A stretch of DNA of 64,000 nucleotides, taken from positions 62,001 to 126,000 of the forward strand of contig NZ_JBNGOP010000010.1 of assembly GCF_050589625.1 (NCBI RefSeq). The letters run 5' to 3'. A model generated the notes under the pieces. That model worked only from the letters and a program-made list of their open reading frames with translations, had not been told where the DNA came from and made no database searches. Of this stretch, positions 55,745-62,775 are shown piece after piece. Numbering within the stretch: the stretch's first letter is position 1; each line of letters starts with the position of its first letter. Source of the DNA: Pelagihabitans sp947500445. GTDB taxonomy: Bacteria > Bacteroidota > Bacteroidia > Flavobacteriales > Flavobacteriaceae. The translations under genes and the position numbers were made by a program.

Positions 55745-57360
55745 TCTTCTTCGGTAAAGGTTTCCCCCTCCTTCGCTACGGCCCTTTCCAACGTTATAAT
55801 TTTTTGGAGCATGGCATCGTCCTCGCCGATAATTTTGGCATGCAGGTTCGAATCGAACAGTTGGTCCGCGATGGCCGCTTTCAAATAACGCTTTATTTTG
55901 TCCTCAAATCCATAAAAGTCCATCTGAAAACCTTGCTGTAGGCAAAAATCGATAAACTTCTCGAAAAGAATATCATCCGGTGTAAAATCGTTCAAAAACG
56001 TCTTTTTGGTATAATCGCGGTACCGTGAGCGATCTTCGTCCAAATGGCCAAAAGCGAAATAAGAGAAGAGTCCCGAACTTTCCCGAACATTGATCACCTC
56101 TTCCTCGTTCTTTCCAATGGGTACGAACACGTCCGGTATAATTCCACCACCGCCATACACTATCTTTCCTTTGGGGGTAGTGAATTTGAGGGAATCGGCT
56201 ACTTTGATGCTGTCCACCGAAATGAGCTCTCCGTTATGGTAGCGGTCGGTAAATTTTTGATAATAGTCCTTATGGCCGTTCTTGTACGATTTTTGAATGG
56301 AACGTCCCGTAGGGGTGTAATATCTAGAAACGGTAAGCCGTACCGCGGACCCATCGCCAAGTTCCATTTCGCGTTGTACCAAGCCTTTTCCGAACGAACG
56401 GCGGCCCACGATGGTACCAACATCATTGTCCTGCAGAGCGCCCGCAATAATTTCGCTTGCGGAGGCGGAGCGACCGTTGATGAGCACATAAATGGGTTGG
56501 TCTTCAAAAGTGCCCTTTTCAGTGGCATACACCTTGTCTATCTTCCCTTTTTTGTTCTTGGTGAAAAGAATCAATTTGCCGTCTTTTAGAAATTCATCGG
56601 CCATTCGCTCGGCAATATTTAAATACCCTCCAGGATTGTCCCGAAGGTCCAAGGCAAGTTTTTTGGCTCCTTTGGACTGAAGCTCCTTCAGGGCCTTTTT
56701 AAACTCTTTATAGGTAGACTCCGCAAAACGGTTTACCTTGATATAACCGATGTCGTCGTTCAGCATAAAATAGGATGAAACGCTTTTGATGGGGACCACA
56801 TCCCGGGTGACGGTTACCGAAAAGGTGCGGTCTTCCGATTTTCGATACACTTTTAGGCGTACGGAGCTTCCTTTTTTTCCTTTCAGTTTTTTTATGATGG
56901 CCTCGTTGCCCATATCCTTTCCGTACAGGGTGTCCTTGTCCGCCATTAAAATACGGTCCCCTGCCAATATGCCCTTTTTAAAACTGGGGCCTTTGGGAAT
57001 GGTTCGGATTACCGCAATGGTATCCTTTATCGGGTAAAAATTGATGCCAATGCCCACAAAATCGCCTTTCATGTTTTCGGACACCTGCGACATTTCCCTT
57101 TCGGGAATGTATACCGAATGGGGGTCTAGCTTTTCCAGAATATTGTTCACGGTGACATCGACAATACTGTCGGTATCGATTTCATCGACATATTCGTAAT
57201 CGATATAGTCGATCAAACGGTTCAATTTGTCCTTTTTGGAATTGGTGGTGAACAATTTTTCCGGGGAGTCGTTAAAATTGAGCTTGCCCCCCAAAAAAAT
57301 ACCCAGCCCCAATGCGGCGGCAATAACGGTAGGCCAGAGAAATCGAGCTATTTTATTCAT
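55741..57360 (-). CDS. S41 family C-terminal processing peptidase (CtpA type)
   Basis: 539 residues. An N-terminal membrane anchor (ARFLWPTVIAAALGLGIFLGG) precedes a PDZ domain (about residues 85-170) and the S41 domain. The catalytic Ser is in NGRSASASEIIAGAL and the Lys in RRSFGKGLVQ. The C-terminal part of about 130 residues is an extra domain seen in Bacteroidota members. It acts in the periplasm on protein C-termini. The dCMP deaminase gene ends 3 bp upstream, so the two form an operon. Confidence 0.95.
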   Translation of the reverse strand: MNKIARFLWPTVIAAALGLGIFLGGKLNFNDSPEKLFTTNSKKDKLNRLIDYIDYEYVDEIDTDSIVDVTVNNILEKLDPHSVYIPEREMSQVSENMKGDFVGIGINFYPIKDTIAVIRTIPKGPSFKKGILAGDRILMADKDTLYGKDMGNEAIIKKLKGKKGSSVRLKVYRKSEDRTFSVTVTRDVVPIKSVSSYFMLNDDIGYIKVNRFAESTYKEFKKALKELQSKGAKKLALDLRDNPGGYLNIAERMADEFLKDGKLILFTKNKKGKIDKVYATEKGTFEDQPIYVLINGRSASASEIIAGALQDNDVGTIVGRRSFGKGLVQREMELGDGSAVRLTVSRYYTPTGRSIQKSYKNGHKDYYQKFTDRYHNGELISVDSIKVADSLKFTTPKGKIVYGGGGIIPDVFVPIGKNEEEVINVRESSGLFSYFAFGHLDEDRSRYRDYTKKTFLNDFTPDDILFEKFIDFCLQQGFQMDFYGFEDKIKRYLKAAIADQLFDSNLHAKIIGEDDAMLQKIITLERAVAKEGETFTEED

Positions 57361-57363
57361 ATG

Positions 57364-57810
57364 TTAACGCTTTGGGGCTAGACTTTCGATATCGGGCATG
57401 GCCACGAGCGATACGCCGGCTTTTTCTAAAAAGGCCAATCCGGAAGTATCTTTGTACGCCGTTTTATATACTACACGTTTTATGCCACATTGGTGGATCA
57501 ACTTACTACATTCCTTGCAGGGCGATAACGTAATGTATAGGGTTGCCCCTTCGCAGGATTGCGTGGAGGCCGCTACTTTGCTGATCGCATTGGCCTCTGC
57601 ATGCAATACGTACCATTTGGTGTAGCCCTCATCGTCCTCACAGTAGTTTTCAAATCCGGTCGGCGTACCGTTGTACCCGTCGGAGATGATCATACGGTCC
57701 TTTACAATGATGGCACCCACTTGTTTTCGCTTGCAGTACGACAATTTTCCCCATTCCTGTGCCATCCGCAAATAGGCCTTGTCGTATTTTGTTTGCTTGC
57801 TCTCGTTCAT
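57364..57810 (-). CDS. dCMP/cytidine deaminase (ComEB-like)
   Basis: Start ATG 57810 (MNESKQTKYDKAYLRMAQEW) gives 148 residues. Zinc ligands and catalytic Glu: LHAEANAI and LSPCKECSKLI. CKRKQVGAIIVKD and DGYNGTPTGFENYCEDDEG are characteristic of dCMP deaminases, which make dUMP for thymidylate synthesis. It heads the operon with the S41 protease. Confidence 0.93.
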   Translation of the reverse strand: MNESKQTKYDKAYLRMAQEWGKLSYCKRKQVGAIIVKDRMIISDGYNGTPTGFENYCEDDEGYTKWYVLHAEANAISKVAASTQSCEGATLYITLSPCKECSKLIHQCGIKRVVYKTAYKDTSGLAFLEKAGVSLVAMPDIESLAPKR

Positions 57811-57907
57811 ATGCGATCCCTTGGAACTTTTGATTTCCCGAAGAACCACTAATATACCCGCTTTACCAAATTCCTACAACGAAAATGGGTTAATATTGCG
57901 TGAAATG

Positions 57908-58492
57908 CTACCCGGGAAAGGTCGAGATCATCATCGGAATGGTCAAAAAGATAATGAAAATGGAGGCCACCACCGTAAAAATCGGATGTCTGACCTTTCC
58001 GATCGATTGAACGGCCCATGAGAAGAGTAAAACCGTTAGTACGATCAACACCTGTGAAACTTCAATACCTGATGCAAAACCGAACAAAGGCGATAATTTG
58101 TCGGTTTCTTCGGCCATCAGCATTTTAAAATAGTTGCTAAAGCCGAAACCGTGGATCAATCCAAAAAATACGGTAGCAATACCATGCAGCACCAGGCTTT
58201 TTTGACTTTTATCGGCTTTGGCGTACGACAGGTTAAAGAGGGCGGTAAGCGCGATGGTCACCGGAATTAAAAATTCGATCCAGGCCACGTCCATCACCAG
58301 CACATCGTAAACCGATAAGGCCAGGGACGAACAGTGAGCAATGGTAAAAAGTGTGGCCAATACCAAAACGGGTTTCCAATGTTTGAAGGTAAAGGGTACC
58401 GCTAGGGCCGATAAAAATAAAATATGGTCATAGGCGTTGAAATCGAGAACGTGTTGTAGCCCAAGGGTCAGATAGAAGAAAAAATCCTGCAT
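57908..58492 (-). CDS. HupE/UreJ family membrane protein
   Basis: 194 residues with about six membrane helices and the family features LQHVLDFNAYDHILFLSALAV (near the N-terminus) and FGLIHGFGFSNYFK. HupE/UreJ proteins are linked to nickel or cobalt uptake, but many Bacteroidota members lie away from metalloenzyme genes, as here, so the substrate is uncertain. Confidence 0.9.
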   Translation of the reverse strand: MQDFFFYLTLGLQHVLDFNAYDHILFLSALAVPFTFKHWKPVLVLATLFTIAHCSSLALSVYDVLVMDVAWIEFLIPVTIALTALFNLSYAKADKSQKSLVLHGIATVFFGLIHGFGFSNYFKMLMAEETDKLSPLFGFASGIEVSQVLIVLTVLLFSWAVQSIGKVRHPIFTVVASIFIIFLTIPMMISTFPG

Positions 58493-58928
58493 GTATACCG
58501 TTTTAGCGAAAACCCCTCAAAGATACAGTGAAAATTGAACCGGCAGGAAACATCCCTTCGATAATTTGTGGGAGCGGAAGCATTTTTCGGGCGGATGGCC
58601 TGGTTTTTGATTGGTGTTGGTGGCCCTGTCCAAGGGAACCATTTGCGCGGATCGCTAGGGTAATACCAGAAATGGTATAAGGCACTTGTTCCCCGAGGGG
58701 GCACGCCCGAACGGACCCTACGGATAATGGGCGGTTTGGAGTTCAAATGGTATTAGTATCTTTAATACCAGATATGGAACTCATTTAGACTTTTTTAATT
58801 GGCTAAAAAATTGTCCTTTACAGCCCTGTTTTTGCCTTTTTTTCCTCTCGTAGCCCTGCTATGAAACTCAAAAAAGTCTTCAACAGGCCTTTAAATCACT
58901 AATTTTCGCTTCAATCCAAAAAGTCTAA
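58493..58928. other. Divergent intergenic region filled by repeats
   Basis: 436 bp between hupE (minus) and the kinase gene (plus). It holds a composite ATACC/GGTAT element (58663-58753) and the R2b element (58776-58937), leaving little room for ordinary promoters. Confidence 0.6.
58663..58753. repeat. ATACC/GGTAT-bounded composite element
   Basis: It starts with a short hairpin ATACCAGAAATGGTAT and ends with TTCAAATGGTAT, with a GC-rich middle (CCCCGAGGGGGC). The ends match the R1 family but the interior does not, so it may be a chimera. Confidence 0.5.
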
Positions 58929-58937
58929 ATGAGTTCA
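58776..58937 (-). repeat. 162-bp inverted-repeat element, family R2 (copy b)
   Basis: The arms are GGAACTCATTTAGACTTTTT and its near-perfect complement at the right; the core is TCGTAGCCCTGCTATG. It is the same length as R2a and inverted relative to it. At two arm positions both arms differ together from R2a (CTCG..AAAC there, CTCA..AGAC here). Its right arm contains the start codon of the kinase gene at 58929. Confidence 0.8.
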
Positions 58938-60446
58938 TGGTATACTAAGTTAAATTGGTTCAATTTGTTTACAAAGTTCTCTTTACGGTCGCGGATCTTT
59001 ATCTCCATGATCCTGCTGGTGTTGATCGCTTCGGTATTGATCGCGGGGATTACCGTATACCAATACCACGAACAAAACCGAGACTACCACGATAACCGTC
59101 TGGAGCGAAAGGAAGATCAAATAAAGCAGAGCATCAACTACACCTTAAAAAAAACGACCTATCCCCCAACCACCGAAAACCTGGAATATATTTTTAAGGA
59201 TGAGATCTATGAAATTGCCGATGTACAAAACGTAAACTTCAATATATACGATTTGGACGGGGAGTTGATCAAAAGTTCGCGACCAAAATTCGAGAACGAT
59301 TCCATTTCCAACTGTTTGGATGCCGAAATCCTCAATAATTTGGCGCAAAGTGCCCGCAACCGTTATGTGGAAGAAAATTCGGCGGCCGGGGATCGCTATC
59401 AGGCCTCCTACACCTATATTACCGATGCCAAATTTAAGCCGATAGGAATTTTGAATTTGCCCTATTTCGAGGACAATACCTTTAACGATAGGGAGCTTCG
59501 GGAGTTTTTGATGCGCTTGGTAGGAGTGTATTTTTTGATGCTGTTGCTGGCAATCGCACTGGCCTACTTTATTTCAAAGTACATTACCCGATCGTTGCAC
59601 ACCATTTCGGATATGCTGGACAAAACAGATCTGACCGGGAGAAACGAAAAAATATTTATTTCAGAACCGGGAGAGGAAATCGGAAAGCTCGTAAAGTCGT
59701 ACAATAACATGATCGACGAGTTGCAGCAAAGTGCCGCAAAGCTGGCCCGGAGTGAAAGGGAGCAGGCTTGGCGGGAGATGGCAAAGCAGGTGGCGCACGA
59801 AATTAAAAACCCGCTTACGCCCATGCGGTTGAGCGTGCAGAGTTTTGAGCGAAGGTTCGACTCCGATGATCCCGATATCGATAAAAAAATGGCCGAGTTT
59901 TCGGATACCTTGATACAGCAGATTGATACCATGAGCAATATTGCTTCCGCTTTTTCCAACTTTGCAAAAATGCCCGCACAACAGAACGAGACCCTGAACG
60001 TGGTAAAAATAGTGCGCTTGGCCCTGGACATTTTTAATGAGGACTATATTCATTTTATCAGCGAGGAGGAAGAGATCATTGCCAAACTGGACCGAACACA
60101 ACTCATCCGGGTGTTGACCAATTTGGTGAAAAATGCCATTCAGGCCGTTCCCGAAGTTCCCTCGCCGCGTATTTTGGTATCGGTGGCATCCGAAGGGGCA
60201 TACGTAAAAATTTCGGTGGCCGATAATGGAATAGGCATTGCGGATAAGCATAAAGAAAAGATCTTTGAGCCTAAGTTTACAACCAAATCCAGCGGTATGG
60301 GACTAGGGCTGGGAATGGTAAAAAATATTGTGGAAACCTATAACGGTCAAATCGATTTTACCTCAAAAGAAGGCAAGGGAACGGTGTTTACCGTTCTTTT
60401 TCCAAGGGAGACCACGGAAAGCGGTCAGTTGCCCAAAATTGCTTAA
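58929..60446 (+). CDS. NtrY-like sensor histidine kinase with HAMP domain
   Basis: 505 residues. Two membrane helices (about 22-45 and 200-220) flank a periplasmic sensor domain. A HAMP domain, a HisKA dimerisation helix with the phospho-acceptor in MAKQVAHEIKNPLTPMRLSV, and an ATPase domain (NLVKNAIQAV, DNGIGI, GLGLGM) follow. The NPLTPM form is typical of NtrY-like kinases. The ATG lies inside the R2b repeat; the first conserved-looking residues are NLFTKFSLRSR, so the first dozen residues may derive from the repeat. No regulator gene is adjacent. Confidence 0.92.
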   Translation: MSSWYTKLNWFNLFTKFSLRSRIFISMILLVLIASVLIAGITVYQYHEQNRDYHDNRLERKEDQIKQSINYTLKKTTYPPTTENLEYIFKDEIYEIADVQNVNFNIYDLDGELIKSSRPKFENDSISNCLDAEILNNLAQSARNRYVEENSAAGDRYQASYTYITDAKFKPIGILNLPYFEDNTFNDRELREFLMRLVGVYFLMLLLAIALAYFISKYITRSLHTISDMLDKTDLTGRNEKIFISEPGEEIGKLVKSYNNMIDELQQSAAKLARSEREQAWREMAKQVAHEIKNPLTPMRLSVQSFERRFDSDDPDIDKKMAEFSDTLIQQIDTMSNIASAFSNFAKMPAQQNETLNVVKIVRLALDIFNEDYIHFISEEEEIIAKLDRTQLIRVLTNLVKNAIQAVPEVPSPRILVSVASEGAYVKISVADNGIGIADKHKEKIFEPKFTTKSSGMGLGLGMVKNIVETYNGQIDFTSKEGKGTVFTVLFPRETTESGQLPKIA

Positions 60447-60633
60447 TGTAGGTGCCGCTGTTGTGGCAATGGCTTGGTTCTGCTTATCATCTTCTTAGGA
60501 TATCTTGTAATTCGTTTAAACCTTTCCGAAAACCCATCTTTCCCAGCAATTCACGCTATAACAGCGCTCGGTTTACCGACCTGAACACGGTTTCGGTAAG
60601 GACCTTTGAGCAATTTATTGCCTACAAATTTGC

Positions 60634-60649
60634 GTAACTAAAAAGTTAC
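60634..60649. promoter_or_regulatory. Operator 1 of the DUF4287-SRPBCC-ArsR operon
   Basis: The 16-bp palindrome GTAACTAAAAAGTTAC (arms GTAACT/AGTTAC) lies just upstream of the -7 box. It is a typical size for ArsR-family dimers, and the operon encodes one. Confidence 0.6.
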
Positions 60650-60652
60650 GCA

Positions 60653-60660
60653 TATATTTG
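60653..60660 (+). promoter_or_regulatory. -7 promoter box of the ArsR operon
   Basis: TATATTTG matches TAnnTTTG exactly; a TTG at 60630-60632 lies 20 bp upstream and could be the -33 box. The box sits between the two operators and shares its last base with the second one. Confidence 0.6.
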
Positions 60661-60675
60661 TAACCTAAAAGTTAC
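60660..60675. promoter_or_regulatory. Operator 2 of the DUF4287-SRPBCC-ArsR operon
   Basis: GTAACCTAAAAGTTAC differs from operator 1 by two bases and starts 26 bp after it. Binding here would cover the transcription start. Confidence 0.6.
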
Positions 60676-60690
60676 ATAAAAACAATCGAC

Positions 60691-61242
60691 ATGGCATTAG
60701 GACCAAAACAAATGGGGGAGGCCATCCTCCAAAATTTAGAACGTAAAACTGGCAAGGATATCTCCGCTTGGACGACAATCGTGGCTAAAAGTGGTTTGGA
60801 AGCAAAAAAGGAAATCATAGGGTTTTTAAAGGTCGAGCACCAACTAGGTCATTTTCAGGCCCAAAAAGTGTATGAGGTGTTTTCCGACAAGGACCCTTAT
60901 TCGGGGGCATCGAACTTTGAAAAGGACCTTTTTACATCCGAAAACGCAAGGAACATCTATGAAACCTTAAAAACCGCACTTGGCAAATTGGGGAAGGACG
61001 TAGTGGTGCGGCCCTGCAAAACCTATATTCCCTTTTACCGCAACAATCGGTTTGCGATTACCAAAGGAAAAGGGGAGGCGGTGATCGTTGCCATCAATTT
61101 AACTACCCCGGCACCGGGTTTTACCGCCGCAACAAGCTTTAAAGGGTCCGAACGAATGAATTTTGAAACGGTACTTCGGTCCACTTCCGATGTGAACGAT
61201 GCCCTAATGGCGACCATTAAAAAATCATATCTCCTAAACTGA
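60691..61242 (+). CDS. DUF4287/DUF5655 domain protein
   Basis: 183 residues, cytosolic. The N-terminal 70 residues (TGKDISAWTTIVAKSG, GFLKVEHQLGHFQAQ) match DUF4287, and the C-terminal part (LGKDVVVRPCKTYIPFYRNNRFAIT) matches DUF5655-type domains. Function unknown. It is first in the operon with the SRPBCC and ArsR genes: the ATG of the next gene overlaps its stop (CTGATGA). The operator pair lies just upstream. Confidence 0.85.
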   Translation: MALGPKQMGEAILQNLERKTGKDISAWTTIVAKSGLEAKKEIIGFLKVEHQLGHFQAQKVYEVFSDKDPYSGASNFEKDLFTSENARNIYETLKTALGKLGKDVVVRPCKTYIPFYRNNRFAITKGKGEAVIVAINLTTPAPGFTAATSFKGSERMNFETVLRSTSDVNDALMATIKKSYLLN

Positions 61243-61655
61243 TGAAAGATCACATTACATTAAAACGCACCTATGCCTGTACCGTGGATCGGCTATGGCG
61301 GGCACTCACCGATCCCGAGGCCATGAGCCAATGGCTGATGCCCTGCGATATTGCACCTGTAATCGGGCACAAATTTCAGTTCAGGACCGAACCCCAAAGG
61401 GGTTTCGACGGTATTGTGCATTGTGAGGTGCTTGAGGTATTACCCAAGAAAAGATTGGTGTTCAGCTGGTGCAATGGTAAGTTGGATACCAAGGTCAGCT
61501 TTGAACTGAAGGATAAGGGCGACACGGTGGATCTTTATTTTAAACATTCCGGGTTTAGCGGCATTTTTGAGCGGGTATTTGTCCGCCAAATTTTGGCGAA
61601 CGGATGGCGAAAGAAGATTTTAACAAAGAACCTGGTAACTTATTTACGATCATAA
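61242..61655 (+). CDS. SRPBCC (AHSA1-type) domain protein
   Basis: 137 residues. The AHSA1/START-like fold is recognisable from TYACTVDRLWRALTDPEAMSQWL at the N-terminus, VLEVLPKKRLVFSW in the middle and a C-terminal helix. These proteins bind small hydrophobic ligands or act with partner regulators; pairs with ArsR-family regulators are common. It overlaps both neighbours by one base or so (TAATG with the ArsR gene), so translation is coupled. Confidence 0.9.
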   Translation: MKDHITLKRTYACTVDRLWRALTDPEAMSQWLMPCDIAPVIGHKFQFRTEPQRGFDGIVHCEVLEVLPKKRLVFSWCNGKLDTKVSFELKDKGDTVDLYFKHSGFSGIFERVFVRQILANGWRKKILTKNLVTYLRS

Positions 61656-61951
61656 TGGATGTATTTAAAGCGATTGCCGACCCTACAAGGAGGAGTATTA
61701 TCGATTTGGTGGCGCGTGAACCGGTAAACATCAATGCCATAGCGGAAAATTTTGATATGAGCCGCCCTGCGGTATCCAAACACATAAAAGTATTGCTCGA
61801 CAGTGGTTTGGTGGGTGTGGATCAGCAGGGAAGGGATCGTTTTTTATACCTACAGCTCAAGGCCCTGAAAGAAGTACAATTTTGGTTGAAAAAGTATGAG
61901 TATTTTTGGAACGATAACTTAGACCGTTTGGGCGAATTTTTGGAGCAATAA
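61655..61951 (+). CDS. ArsR family transcriptional regulator
   Basis: Start ATG 61655 (MDVFKAIADPTRRSIIDLVA, the conserved opening) gives 98 residues; an upstream start at 61604 overlaps the SRPBCC gene more. The winged helix is INAIAENFDMSRPAVSKHIKVL, followed by the wing QQGRDRFLYLQL. No metal-binding ELCVC motif is present, so it probably senses something other than arsenic-type metals, as in ArsR-SRPBCC pairs. It likely represses its own operon through the two GTAAC/GTTAC operators. Confidence 0.93.
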   Translation: MDVFKAIADPTRRSIIDLVAREPVNINAIAENFDMSRPAVSKHIKVLLDSGLVGVDQQGRDRFLYLQLKALKEVQFWLKKYEYFWNDNLDRLGEFLEQ

Positions 61952-61969
61952 GCGGTTTCCAAAACAGCA

Positions 61970-62755
61970 ATGATGCAATTCAACACCTTACTGATGGCCC
62001 AAGAAGGGCATACCTCCGTTATAACCATTAACCGGCCGAGCAAACTCAATGCGCTCAATCGGGAAACCATTCAAGAACTGCACGAAGCCTTCAAACAGCT
62101 AAATGCCGATGCCCGGGTAAAAACGATCATTCTTACCGGAAGTGGGGACAAGGCCTTTGTAGCGGGGGCCGATATTTCGGAGTTCGCCAATTTTTCGACG
62201 GAGCAGGGGAGTGAATTGGCCGCCAAGGGACAGGCACAATTGTTCGATTATGTGGAAAACTTGGCTACCCCGGTAATCGCGGCGATCAATGGGTTCGCGC
62301 TCGGTGGCGGACTGGAACTGGCGATGGCCTGCCATTTTAGGGTGGCCTCCCAAAATGCCCGTATGGGGCTGCCCGAAGTCTCGTTGGGGGTAATACCGGG
62401 TTATGGCGGTACCCAACGATTGCCACAGTTGATCGGTAAGGGCCGCGCTATGGAACTGATCATGACGGCCGGAATGATCGAGGCCGACCGGGCCCTGGAT
62501 TACGGTTTGGTAAACCATGTAGTGCCGCAAGCGGACCTTTTGGCCCGCTGTAAAAAAATAGCGGCCAAAATAGCGAATAATTCTACCGTTGCCATTGCTC
62601 AGGCAATAAAAGCGGTAAATGCCGGTTTTAAGAGTACTAGTAACGGATACGAGGCCGAGATCGAAGCTTTTGGTGCCTGTTTTGGCACTGCGGATTTTAA
62701 GGAGGGCACTACTGCTTTTCTGGAAAAACGCAAAGCGGATTTCCCCGGCAATTAG
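61970..62755 (+). CDS. Enoyl-CoA hydratase
   Basis: 261 residues of the crotonase fold. The oxyanion-hole segments are KAFVAGADISEF and INGFALGGGLELAMAC; the catalytic Glu region GLPEVSLGVIPGYGGTQRL has both Glu positions of true hydratases (E in LELAMACHFRVAS and in PEVSLG). It hydrates enoyl-CoA in fatty-acid or amino-acid breakdown. It begins 18 bp after the ArsR gene and could be partly co-transcribed with it. Confidence 0.95.
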   Translation: MMQFNTLLMAQEGHTSVITINRPSKLNALNRETIQELHEAFKQLNADARVKTIILTGSGDKAFVAGADISEFANFSTEQGSELAAKGQAQLFDYVENLATPVIAAINGFALGGGLELAMACHFRVASQNARMGLPEVSLGVIPGYGGTQRLPQLIGKGRAMELIMTAGMIEADRALDYGLVNHVVPQADLLARCKKIAAKIANNSTVAIAQAIKAVNAGFKSTSNGYEAEIEAFGACFGTADFKEGTTAFLEKRKADFPGN

Positions 62756-62775
62756 CGTATCCCAAAAACCTACTT

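Noticed and set aside
60452..60637. A 61-residue open frame between the kinase and the DUF4287 gene
   Set aside because: No recognisable domain; it runs into the operator/promoter region of the ArsR operon.
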